Positions 56,531-64,000 of a DNA stretch of 64,000 bases are shown in pieces (position 1 is the first letter of the stretch; each line of letters opens with the position of its first letter). This stretch comes from an uncultured Alteromonadaceae bacterium (GTDB taxonomy: Bacteria > Pseudomonadota > Gammaproteobacteria > Enterobacterales > Alteromonadaceae). A model generated the notes under the pieces. It was not told the DNA's origin, ran no database searches, and saw only the letters and a program-made list of their open reading frames with translations. The DNA lies in assembly GCA_947503265.1 (NCBI GenBank), contig CANNDC010000008.1, positions 62,001 to 126,000 on the forward strand, read 5' to 3'. A program made the translations under genes and the position numbers.

Positions 56531-57126
56531 AGTTCGATGTCAGTAAACTCAAGGAAATGAACGAACTTGATTTTGAACAGGTTGCAAATTGGCCATTTGA
56601 AGTCAAAACCGTTGTAGCCGTATTTATTGCAATTTTAGTCGCCGTAGGTGGTTATTATGCCCTCATTTCTGCAAAACTACCTGTATTAGAAAATGTCAGA
56701 AATAAAGAAGCAGAGTTAAAGCAAACATTCGAATCTAAATATCGTATTGCGGTGAACCTCGAAGCATACGAAAACCAATTGGCCAGAATCGAAGAAGATT
56801 TCTCTTCAATGCTCAAATCCTTGCCCACCAGCAATGAAACACCTGGACTCATTGATGACATTACATTTGTTGGCACTACTGCGGGATTAACCTTTAAATT
56901 AATCAACTGGCAACAAGAAATACCAAAAGAGTTTTATACTGAGCTGCCCATTCAAATGGAAGTTTCTGGCACTTATCATGAGTTTGGCCAATTTGTTTCC
57001 AAGATAGCGGGGTTACCCAGAATAGTGACGCTGCACAATTTTGATGTAACGCAGGAATCAGGTGAATTGCGACTTCAGTTGCAAGCTAAAACATATAGAA
57101 CTGCAGTTTCGGAGCAACCAAAATGA
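56527..57126 (+). CDS. pilO: Type IV pilus assembly protein PilO
   Basis: Periplasmic partner of PilN; 199 aa. A short cytoplasmic N-terminus contains the LNELDFEQVANWPF-like segment, then TM helix (VVAVFIAILVAVGGYYAL), a coiled coil and a ferredoxin-like domain (IQMEVSGTYHEFGQFVSKIAGLPRIVTLHNF). Its ATG overlaps pilN, and its stop overlaps pilP by 4 bp. Confidence 0.94.
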   Translation: MKFDVSKLKEMNELDFEQVANWPFEVKTVVAVFIAILVAVGGYYALISAKLPVLENVRNKEAELKQTFESKYRIAVNLEAYENQLARIEEDFSSMLKSLPTSNETPGLIDDITFVGTTAGLTFKLINWQQEIPKEFYTELPIQMEVSGTYHEFGQFVSKIAGLPRIVTLHNFDVTQESGELRLQLQAKTYRTAVSEQPK

Positions 57127-57659
57127 AGAAGATTTCGTTAATAGCAGGGGTTGTGCTTCTTGCTGGTTGTGAGGCGCAAACAGATGATTTGGTTACTTTT
57201 GTGGTACAAGTTAAACAGAATACCCAAGTAAGTATCGAACCCTACCCCGAATTTGAAACCATGCCAGCTTTTAAATATCAATCGGAAGAATTACGCAGTC
57301 CGTTTCAACGTCCAAGGACGATATCTGTTCAAACTGTTGAGGCCAAACAAGCAAATTGCGACCAACCTAATTTTAATCGCCGCAAGCAACCACTTGAAGC
57401 TTATGGACTGGACGCATTAACGATTTCAGGAACCTTTACAAGTAAAGGAAGAAAGTGGGCACTAATTACCGCAAACGACGGATCGTTACACAAAGCAACA
57501 ACAGGTGATCACCTTGGGTTGTTTTTCGGAAAAATTACGTCTATTCAAAATAACAAAATTGCTTTAACCGAAATGCTGCCTGATGGCGCTGGGTGTTGGC
57601 AACAAAAACAAGCTACACTGACCATGTCTTCACAGGCAGGAGAAAATGATAATGTCTGA
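57123..57659 (+). CDS. pilP: Type IV pilus lipoprotein PilP
   Basis: Inner-membrane lipoprotein linking PilNO to the secretin; 178 aa. The signal has a lipobox LLAGC (Cys about 16). The middle is extended, and the C-terminal beta domain (LTISGTFTSKGRKWALITANDGSLHKATTGDHLG) is the HR-like fold that binds PilQ. It overlaps the upstream and downstream genes. Confidence 0.93.
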   Translation: MKKISLIAGVVLLAGCEAQTDDLVTFVVQVKQNTQVSIEPYPEFETMPAFKYQSEELRSPFQRPRTISVQTVEAKQANCDQPNFNRRKQPLEAYGLDALTISGTFTSKGRKWALITANDGSLHKATTGDHLGLFFGKITSIQNNKIALTEMLPDGAGCWQQKQATLTMSSQAGENDNV

Positions 57660-59412
57660 ACGCTATATTTTTAATAAAAAACTAAATCGTCCGAACAAGA
57701 TTCTACGTCGGTTTAGCTTAGCTCTGATTATCATGTCTTCGTTTGTATTTAATACACATGCACAACAAGCTCAACCTATTCTTGTTGATACAGAAGAACA
57801 AACCAATGCAGCTTTTCGTTCCAATTTACAAGCAATTGATTTCAGCCGCACTTCTACGGGAGGTGCGCGAATCACTATTGATTTCAGCAATTCAGACTAT
57901 CAACTTCAATTGGCCAAGAAATCAGACAAATTACTGCTGACGTTACCTGCGGTAAAATTGGATGATGATCAGTTATTTAAACTTGATGTGGCGGATTTTG
58001 CTACTCAGGTAAGTATGATTGAAACCTTTCAACAAAGTGATTCAAGCAAAGTCGAATTCAGCTTGACTGATAAGGTTAGTTTTGAGCATAAACGCAACGA
58101 ACTACAACTCATCATAGAGATAAGTAAGTCGTCTGAGCAGGATGACATAGCCAGTAAATCAGAATACTCAGGAGAGCCAATTTCACTTGATTTTCAAGAT
58201 GTACCCGTTAGACAAGTGTTGCAAATCATTGCCCAAGTTAATGGTTTTAATCTGGTCACTACAGATACCGTATCTGGCAATGTCACTATCAGCCTTTCTG
58301 GAGTGCCTTGGGATCAAGCTCTAGAAATGATTCTTAAAATCAAAGGTTTGGACAAACGATTGGAAGGTAATATTTTACTGATTGCGCCTTCTGAGGAATT
58401 AACAGCGAGAGAAACCCAACAACTACAATCGCAACAACAAGTTGCCGATTTAGCGCCTTTGAGCTCAGTTAACATACAAATTAACTATGCGAAAGCCGAA
58501 GAAATGGCGGCAATACTCAAATCTGAAAACTCAAGCATTTTGAGCCCAAGAGGATCTGTCACCACAGACGAACGCACTAATACATTATTGATCAGAGACA
58601 CCGATGCCTCTATTCAAGAAGCTCGTAGCCTGATCCAAGCCTTAGATATTCCAATCAAGCAAGTTCTTATTGAATCCAGAATGGTGACGGTAAGAGATAA
58701 TGTCGATGAGCAACTAGGTGTGCGCTGGGGATTCAGTGATAGAAGTAACAACGGCGGTATTTCAGGCTCAATAGAAGGAGCTGACTCAGTTGCGGGTGGA
58801 AACTTCCCTGCTCTTGCCGACAGACTGAACGTTAACCTGCCGGTTTCAAATCCTGCGGGCAGAATTGGGTTACAAATAGCCCGGCTAATGGATGGCACAA
58901 TTATCGATCTTGAGTTGTCTGCATTGGAATCGGAAAACAAAGGTGAAGTCATCGCGAGTCCAAGAATTACCGTCGCCAATCAGCGAGAAGCCTATATTGA
59001 ACAAGGTACTGAAATTCCTTATGTACAAGCCACATCCAGTGGAGCGACGTCAGTTGAATTTAAAAAAGCGGTTCTCAGTCTAAAAGTAACGCCACATATC
59101 ACTCCGGACAATCGTATTATTCTCGACCTCGTTGTCACTCAAGATACACGCGGTGAGACTGTTTCAACCTCTACTGGTCCTGCAGTGGCCATAGACACTC
59201 AAGAAATCAGCACCCAAGTGCTGGTTGAGAATGGCGAAACCATCGTTTTAGGTGGTATTTTTCAACAAACCTCTACAGATGACGTAGCCAAAATCCCCTT
59301 GTTAGGAGACTTACCTTTGGTTGGTGGATTATTTAGAAACAGCCAAACCATCAATGAAAAACGTGAACTTCTTATTTTCGTCACACCAAAAATATTAACT
59401 GACGCGCTTTAG
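57652..59412 (+). CDS. pilQ: Type IV pilus secretin PilQ
   Basis: Outer-membrane gate for the pilus; 586 aa. An N-terminal export signal (about 20-40, ending NTHA) precedes one AMIN-like domain (about 48-150), then an STN/N0 domain (SLDFQDVPVRQVLQIIAQVNGFN), N1 (VNIQINYAKAEEMAAIL) and the secretin core with VEFKKAVLSLKVTPHITPDNRIILDL and the C-terminal NGETIVLGGIFQQ...IPLLGDLPLVGGLF. Only one AMIN domain is seen where Pseudomonas has two. AGGAG at 57638-57642 suits ATG 57652 better than ATG 57646. Confidence 0.95.
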   Translation: MSERYIFNKKLNRPNKILRRFSLALIIMSSFVFNTHAQQAQPILVDTEEQTNAAFRSNLQAIDFSRTSTGGARITIDFSNSDYQLQLAKKSDKLLLTLPAVKLDDDQLFKLDVADFATQVSMIETFQQSDSSKVEFSLTDKVSFEHKRNELQLIIEISKSSEQDDIASKSEYSGEPISLDFQDVPVRQVLQIIAQVNGFNLVTTDTVSGNVTISLSGVPWDQALEMILKIKGLDKRLEGNILLIAPSEELTARETQQLQSQQQVADLAPLSSVNIQINYAKAEEMAAILKSENSSILSPRGSVTTDERTNTLLIRDTDASIQEARSLIQALDIPIKQVLIESRMVTVRDNVDEQLGVRWGFSDRSNNGGISGSIEGADSVAGGNFPALADRLNVNLPVSNPAGRIGLQIARLMDGTIIDLELSALESENKGEVIASPRITVANQREAYIEQGTEIPYVQATSSGATSVEFKKAVLSLKVTPHITPDNRIILDLVVTQDTRGETVSTSTGPAVAIDTQEISTQVLVENGETIVLGGIFQQTSTDDVAKIPLLGDLPLVGGLFRNSQTINEKRELLIFVTPKILTDAL

Positions 59413-59427
59413 AAGCTAAATAAACCC

Positions 59428-59460
59428 AATGTATTTGCTTAATATTTAAGCATTTACATT
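59428..59460. terminator. Possible terminator after pilQ
   Basis: An AT-rich inverted repeat (AATGTA..TGCTTAA / TTAAGCA..TACATT) starts 16 bp after the pilQ stop, followed by GAGTTTT. It is weak as a terminator because the stem is AT-rich. Confidence 0.35.
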
Positions 59461-59603
59461 GAGTTTTACACAACTCGCGATCAAAACTTGCAAAATTCCA
59501 CTTTTAACTGAGATAATCCCGCTCTCGAAATTTCGACGAGGTCTGGTTCATTCTAAATTGGGCTACGAAAACCCAATAAACATAAGTTGTGATATAAGCA
59601 AAA

Positions 59604-60119
59604 ATGGCTGAAAAACGAAATATTTTTCTTGTTGGCCCTATGGGTGCCGGCAAAAGCACGATAGGAAGGCATCTTGCCGACGAGCTTCATCTTGAGTTCT
59701 TCGATTCTGATCAAGAGATTGAAAAGCGCACGGGCGCTGATATTGCTTGGATATTTGATATCGAAGGTGAAGATGGATTCCGATTAAGGGAAGAAAACAT
59801 CATAAACGATCTTACCGACAAGCAAGGTATTGTGCTTGCTACGGGCGGTGGGTCTGTTGTGAGCAAAAACGTTCGCAATAGATTATCTGCACGCGGGATT
59901 GTCGTGTATCTGCAAACTACAATCGATAAACAAGTTGCCAGAACGCAACGAGACAAGCGTAGACCGCTGCTGCAAAATGACGACCCTGAATCTGTATTGA
60001 GAGATTTAGCTGGCTCGCGTAATCCCCTGTACGAAGACGTGGCAGATTACATCGTCGATACTGACGACCAAAGCGCGCGTGCGGTCGCTAATCAAATTAT
60101 CGAAAAAATCGGTCTATAA
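59604..60119 (+). CDS. aroK: Shikimate kinase I
   Basis: Phosphorylates shikimate in aromatic amino acid synthesis; 171 aa. Walker A is [11 protein letters not shown]. Shikimate-binding residues lie in [31 protein letters not shown], and GGG (LATGGGSVV) and the lid RRPLLQ are present. The position between pilQ and aroB is as in E. coli. Confidence 0.96.
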   Translation: MAEKRNIFLVGPMGAGKSTIGRHLADELHLEFFDSDQEIEKRTGADIAWIFDIEGEDGFRLREENIINDLTDKQGIVLATGGGSVVSKNVRNRLSARGIVVYLQTTIDKQVARTQRDKRRPLLQNDDPESVLRDLAGSRNPLYEDVADYIVDTDDQSARAVANQIIEKIGL

Positions 60120-60155
60120 CACGCAAACCATTTGATTCAAGAGGTATTTTCGCTC

Positions 60156-61223
60156 ATGTCAACATTAACAGTGGAGTTGGGTGAGCGCAGTTACCCCATC
60201 CATATCGAATCTGGAATACTCAAAAACTCAAGCTCGATCAAACCGTATTTAACCTCAGGTAAAGCGGTTGTCATTACCAACAATGTCGTAAAGCCTTTGA
60301 TGTTGGATTCTTTGCTTGAAGCACTTGAAGGGATAGATATTGATGTCATTGAAATTCCAGATGGTGAGCAACACAAGAATTTAACTCAGTTTGAAAACAT
60401 CATCACCCGCTTGTTAGAAAGCAATGCTTCAAGAGACACAACCTTGATTGCGTTAGGTGGTGGAGTCATTGGCGATCTAACCGGATTCGTAGCCGCAAGC
60501 TTTCAACGGGGCATGCCATTTGTTCAGGTCCCTACCACTCTATTATCTCAAGTAGACTCCTCCGTCGGTGGCAAAACCGCAGTCAATCATCCGTTAGGGA
60601 AAAATATGATTGGTGCTTTTTATCAGCCTAAAGTGGTTGTCATTGACTCTGCATCGTTGAATACGCTACCTGACAACGAATTTGCAGCAGGCATGGCCGA
60701 GGTGATTAAATACGGGATCATTTACGACGCTGAGTTCTTCGATTGGCTAGAGTCCAACGTCGACGCCCTACTGCAAAAGTCACCCGAACATTTAAATTAC
60801 ACTATTGAAAAATGTTGTCAGATCAAAGCTGACATAGTGGCTCAAGATGAAAGAGAAAATGGCATTAGAGCGCTGTTAAACTTAGGGCATACGTTCGGTC
60901 ATGCTATTGAAGCTGAAATGGGCTATGGAAACTGGTTACACGGAGAAGCCGTTTCTGCGGGAATGGTTCTCGCTTGTCAAACTGCAGTTAAAATAGGTTG
61001 GATGGATGAGTCTGAATTAACCAGAGTTACTCAGCTTTTGACCGCTTTTTCACTTCCAGTGACTCAGCCTGAGCATATGGACTGTGCAACTTTCATGAAG
61101 CATATGCAACACGACAAAAAGGTAAAATCCGGAAAAATTCGGTTTATCATACCGAAGGGAATCGGCCATGCAGTGGTCACACAAGACATTGATGAATCAA
61201 TGTTAAAAGATATTCTCGGATAA
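60156..61223 (+). CDS. aroB: 3-dehydroquinate synthase
   Basis: NAD- and metal-dependent second step of the shikimate pathway; 355 aa. Motifs: DGEQHKNL, GGGVIGDLTGFVAASFQRGMPF, PTTLLSQVDSSVGGKTAVNHP and GHTFGHAIEAEMGYG with metal-binding His residues. The frame opens at TTG 60132, but ATG 60156 follows AAGAGG and starts the normal N-terminus (STLTVELGERSYPI). Confidence 0.95.
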   Translation: MSTLTVELGERSYPIHIESGILKNSSSIKPYLTSGKAVVITNNVVKPLMLDSLLEALEGIDIDVIEIPDGEQHKNLTQFENIITRLLESNASRDTTLIALGGGVIGDLTGFVAASFQRGMPFVQVPTTLLSQVDSSVGGKTAVNHPLGKNMIGAFYQPKVVVIDSASLNTLPDNEFAAGMAEVIKYGIIYDAEFFDWLESNVDALLQKSPEHLNYTIEKCCQIKADIVAQDERENGIRALLNLGHTFGHAIEAEMGYGNWLHGEAVSAGMVLACQTAVKIGWMDESELTRVTQLLTAFSLPVTQPEHMDCATFMKHMQHDKKVKSGKIRFIIPKGIGHAVVTQDIDESMLKDILG

Positions 61224-61228
61224 CCAAT

Positions 61229-62743
61229 ATGTCCGGCATAGTGGCAGTATCTGAACTTCACAGCCGTCTAGACTATCTGGTCTCTTACTCTTCGCATCTG
61301 ATTTTTGTTGCGTGCGACGATATGCAGATGCAACAAAGCACTTTGCAATCTTTTGTAGCACAGCAACAAGATAATATTGAGGTTGCGTTTTTAAAGGGTG
61401 AGGAAACTCGTCCTGATGCGGATTACAGAAAGGAGATTTACCGACAAATTCTGCACAAATCTAAGGGGAATTTTGACGATTCCTTGTTGACCATGTTGCA
61501 AGATTTTGGCGGCTCTGAAAACCAAATTCTGATATGCCTGAGTGCCGCCCAATGCATTTCCTATTCATTGCTCGAAGAAATGTGGGAGCTGGTGCTCTTA
61601 GCAAGAACCTTAAATCAAAGTTTGCACGTTAATGTTATTTTGTTTGGCGAGTATGAGTGGGCAACAGAATCAAAAAGGAACTTGCCGAAGAACAAGGGCA
61701 ATAAACCCGTTATATTAAATCTTGACGCTAATGGTGAAGAAGGTGTGTCTAGCACCATTGAAAAAGCAACTAATTTAGACGCAATGATCGCAAAGAAGCG
61801 AGCGGCATTTGCGCAACGGGTAAGTGACAGAGAAGCACAAGAACACGCCCCACAAAAACAATCGGTTATTCGGACAAAAACATTTCAATTGGCAATGGGA
61901 TTGATGTTGTTGGCGATCTTAGTTGTACTGGTTTATTTATTTTATCCAAAAACCAATGAATCAAGCGATACCATCAAAGATGACTTACCTTTGAGTGCGG
62001 AAACTTCCGAAGTGCTCACTGAGGATACGGAGCAACCCATATTAAACGAAATAGTTAAGCCAATTGAATCGGAAAGCATAGAAAACGAACAGCAATTTGT
62101 AACGAACTGGCAAGAAAATGTTGAACAGTCGACCAGCGGAAAAAATAATAAAAGCAATATTGATGTAAATACTGATGAATCGACAGATTCAGAGCAACAA
62201 TCTTTGCAACAAGCGCCACTAAATAAACTAATTGGTGAAGAAAAGTATTCAGAATCAGCAACTACTCCTCAAGAAAGTACCCTTGTTGACGGTGAGGAAG
62301 AACTAGTAGTTGAGTCTCCTGCAGCTGAGCCTATAGCAACTGCCGCTTTAGTCAGTGAACCCATAGAATCTGCTCCGCAAAACAATGCTATTAGTGAGTC
62401 AGAGGAAAAACCGGTAGCTGCCCCCCCAGTAACTGAGACTTCACGGCTTCCTCACCCGCTGATGGAAGTGGCAGCAAAGCAATTTTTAGTACAAATTTCT
62501 TCAACGGGAAATTTGCAGGCAGCGGAACGCTTTATTTCCGACAATAAACTCAATGATAATACTTGGATATACACCACAAAAAGATTCGGTGGCGATTGGC
62601 ATGTGATTGTTGATAAAAAGGCGTTTCAATCCAGTAATCAAGCCAAGGCCTATATTGGTGAGCTGAAAACTCGCTTGCCAAAGATTTCTCCTTTTGTGAA
62701 ATCCATTGAAAAAATACAGGAAGAAATTACCCTTGCAAACTAG
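61229..62743 (+). CDS. damX: DamX-like SPOR-domain cell division protein
   Basis: Bitopic inner-membrane protein of 504 aa. The N-terminal ~200-residue cytoplasmic region looks like a degenerate ExeA/AAA-type domain without a Walker A. TM is at about 219-240 (FQLAMGLMLLAILVVLVYLFYP). A long acidic, low-complexity periplasmic linker leads to a C-terminal SPOR domain (about 416-500, FLVQISSTGNLQAAERFI...WHVIVDKKAF). SPOR domains bind denuded glycan at the septum. It lies between aroB and dam as in E. coli. Confidence 0.9.
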   Translation: MSGIVAVSELHSRLDYLVSYSSHLIFVACDDMQMQQSTLQSFVAQQQDNIEVAFLKGEETRPDADYRKEIYRQILHKSKGNFDDSLLTMLQDFGGSENQILICLSAAQCISYSLLEEMWELVLLARTLNQSLHVNVILFGEYEWATESKRNLPKNKGNKPVILNLDANGEEGVSSTIEKATNLDAMIAKKRAAFAQRVSDREAQEHAPQKQSVIRTKTFQLAMGLMLLAILVVLVYLFYPKTNESSDTIKDDLPLSAETSEVLTEDTEQPILNEIVKPIESESIENEQQFVTNWQENVEQSTSGKNNKSNIDVNTDESTDSEQQSLQQAPLNKLIGEEKYSESATTPQESTLVDGEEELVVESPAAEPIATAALVSEPIESAPQNNAISESEEKPVAAPPVTETSRLPHPLMEVAAKQFLVQISSTGNLQAAERFISDNKLNDNTWIYTTKRFGGDWHVIVDKKAFQSSNQAKAYIGELKTRLPKISPFVKSIEKIQEEITLAN

Positions 62744-63584
62744 TTCATTAGCACCCCAAAAAAACCGAGCGTTTTTAAAATGGGCTGGTGGGAAATATAG
62801 TTTAATCGGAGAAATTAATCGGCTTTTACCAGGTGGCAACAAGCTAATAGAGCCTTTTGTCGGTGCAGGTTCCGTTTTTTTAAATACAAATTTTAAGTCT
62901 TATTTACTCAATGATATTAACCCAGATTTAATTAATCTTTATAACAATCTAAAGTTAAACACTGAAGCCTACATTGATGATGCAGAAAGTTTATTTTGTG
63001 CTAAAAACAACCAAGAAGAACGGTTTTACCAGTTACGCCGGGAATTCAACGAAACCGACGATCAACATTACAAGTCAATTTTGTTTCTGTATTTGAATCG
63101 CCACGGCTATAACGGGTTATGTCGGTATAATTTATCAGGTGGATTTAACGTGCCATTTGGTCAATATAAGTCACCCTACTTCCCGAAAAAAGAGCTGTAT
63201 TTTTTCGCTGAAAAATCCCAAAAAGCCACCTTTACGTGCGAACCTTATCAACAAACGTTTAAGCGTGTTCGTTCCAATAATATTGTTTATTGCGACCCTC
63301 CGTATGCGCCTATCAGTTCTACCTCAAATTTTACCCAGTATGCGAAAAACGGATTCTCCTCTGATGATCAACACGCATTGGCTAAACTGGCGTTGAAAAC
63401 CGCAACAACTAAGAAAGTTTCAATTCTGATAAGTAATCATGACACTCAATACACTCGCGATTTGTACAAGGATGCGTCAATAACAAAGTTGATGGTAAGC
63501 AGAACGATCAGTCAGAAAGGAGACAAGCGAGTTAAAGTGAGTGAATTAATGGCTTTATTTGAACCTAAAGCAATAGCAGGTTAA
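62733..63584 (+). CDS. dam: DNA adenine methylase (GATC-specific)
   Basis: Methylates N6 of adenine in GATC, marking old strands for mismatch repair and timing replication. The protein is 283 aa. AdoMet motif I is FLKWAGGKYSLI, with EPFVGAGSVFLNT, and the catalytic DPPY is in VYCDPPYAP. LYLNRHGYNGLCRYN is the Dam-type DNA contact region. The frame opens at 62706, but TTG 62733 with AGGAAG upstream gives a natural N-terminus. It overlaps damX by 11 bp and the convergent DUF2970 gene by 20 bp. Confidence 0.94.
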   Translation: MQTSSLAPQKNRAFLKWAGGKYSLIGEINRLLPGGNKLIEPFVGAGSVFLNTNFKSYLLNDINPDLINLYNNLKLNTEAYIDDAESLFCAKNNQEERFYQLRREFNETDDQHYKSILFLYLNRHGYNGLCRYNLSGGFNVPFGQYKSPYFPKKELYFFAEKSQKATFTCEPYQQTFKRVRSNNIVYCDPPYAPISSTSNFTQYAKNGFSSDDQHALAKLALKTATTKKVSILISNHDTQYTRDLYKDASITKLMVSRTISQKGDKRVKVSELMALFEPKAIAG

Positions 63585-63762
63585 CCAGAAGGACCAACCC
63601 CAACACGAGTGCAACGACGAAAATAATGCCAACAACTAGAAATGGGACAAACGACTTTTTTTGAAAATCTGATTGGTAATTTCGATGACTCTGCACACCA
63701 AACATACTGGCGGCAACGCTTTTAAATATTTCCCACCAGTTTTCTGATTGCAATTTTGTCAC
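63565..63762 (-). CDS. DUF2970 small membrane protein
   Basis: The protein is 65 aa. WWEIFKSVAASMFGVQSHRNYQSDF followed by a C-terminal TM helix (FVPFLVVGIIFVVALVLGLVLLV) is the DUF2970 pattern of a short amphipathic region, the conserved FGVQS and DF, and one helix. Function is unknown. It starts at GTG 63762, directly after the TAA of the upstream gene, so it is translated from that gene's message. Its last codons overlap the 3' end of dam. Confidence 0.85.
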   Translation of the reverse strand: MTKLQSENWWEIFKSVAASMFGVQSHRNYQSDFQKKSFVPFLVVGIIFVVALVLGLVLLVNLLLL

Positions 63763-64000
63763 TTATCTTGGGCTTATCCGATTTGGGTTAGCGTCATCAG
63801 AACTGCGTGATAGTAGTTCCAACAAATCTAAGTAGTGAAACTGATAACTCTTTGAACGACCAGAAAGCCAAGCGGACCAACTAACATCTGAGTGCTGTTG
63901 AACTGCGCAACGATTAACAGGGTGATTCATCGGCAATTGATGGTTGTACTTAACTTTAACAGAGTTAGCACAAAATTCGTCCTCTTCGACAAGAGAAACC
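63763..64000 (-). CDS. C-terminal part of an unrecognised protein (cut by window edge)
   Basis: The minus-strand frame is open from the window edge for 78 codons to TAA 63765-63763. It reads VSLVEEDEFCANSVKVKYN, HQLPMNHPVNRCAVQQHSD, VSWSAWLSGRSKSYQFHYL, DLLELLSRSSDDANPN, RISPR-stop. Composition is protein-like (Cys, His and Trp present, no low complexity). The stop abuts the GTG of the DUF2970 gene, supporting a real gene. I do not recognise the family. Confidence 0.6.
   Translation of the reverse strand, partial: VSLVEEDEFCANSVKVKYNHQLPMNHPVNRCAVQQHSDVSWSAWLSGRSKSYQFHYLDLLELLSRSSDDANPNRISPR

Overview
The window is a stretch of chromosomal backbone from a marine gammaproteobacterium of the Alteromonadales (Alteromonas/Glaciecola/Paraglaciecola-like). 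This rests on the proteins and the gene order: lptFG|pepA-holC-valS, gpmI-envC-yibQ|yibN-grxC-secB-gpsA-trmL, argE|argCBFGH-argA and mrcA|pilMNOPQ-aroK-aroB-damX-dam are all gammaproteobacterial blocks. Small Alteromonadales-type genes (SPFH plus ribbon-helix-helix, DUF3718, DUF2970, GlyGly-CTERM protein, a very large TonB receptor) fill the spaces between them. I saw no prophage, insertion sequence, CRISPR array or rRNA. The DNA is AT-leaning, coding density is high, and many starts are GTG or TTG.

Layout. 1-6.3 kb: LPS export (lptGF), aminopeptidase A, DNA polymerase III chi and valyl-tRNA synthetase. 6.3-9.4 kb: an overlapping pair, a secreted 5'-nucleotidase homologue that has lost most catalytic metal ligands and a membrane diguanylate cyclase. 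9.5-14.5 kb: SPFH/RHH pair, GlyGly-CTERM surface protein, plsC-rraB, an Hpt-HD-GYP signalling protein and a DUF3718 protein. 14.8-18.4 kb: ilvIH, maoP and a hotdog thioesterase. 18.4-22.4 kb: TonB receptor and tRNA-Gly. 22.5-30 kb: orn|rsgA-psd-eamA-ugpQ, a MerC-like protein with a Zur-type operator, a Cys-rich/VOC pair, DUF808 and YibQ. 30-36 kb: envC, gpmI and the yibN-trmL run. 36-41.3 kb: a BLUF photoreceptor behind a palindromic repeat, then cpxRA with a lysophospholipase-like gene, divergent from a doubled Spy/CpxP protein and followed by mgsA. 41.3-50 kb: a decayed Kelch gene and nearly the whole arginine pathway (only argD absent). 50-64 kb: maeA, mrcA, the type IV pilus alignment operon, shikimate genes, damX and dam.

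Regulation readable in the sequence includes a textbook tandem ARG box between argE and argC, a CpxR-type box between cpxR and the Spy-like gene, a Zur-type palindrome before merC, phased TAGGAT half-sites before ilvIH, and tandem TGATATCA palindromes before the SPFH/RHH operon. The most unexpected region is the argC leader: a possible 20-codon upstream ORF ending Arg-Arg-His-stop lies just before a hairpin with a run of eight T, upstream of argC. This is the layout of a translation-coupled attenuator in an operon normally regarded as purely ArgR-controlled. The pseudo-nucleotidase/GGDEF pair is the second strongest candidate for an undescribed system. Both are hypotheses from sequence reading alone.
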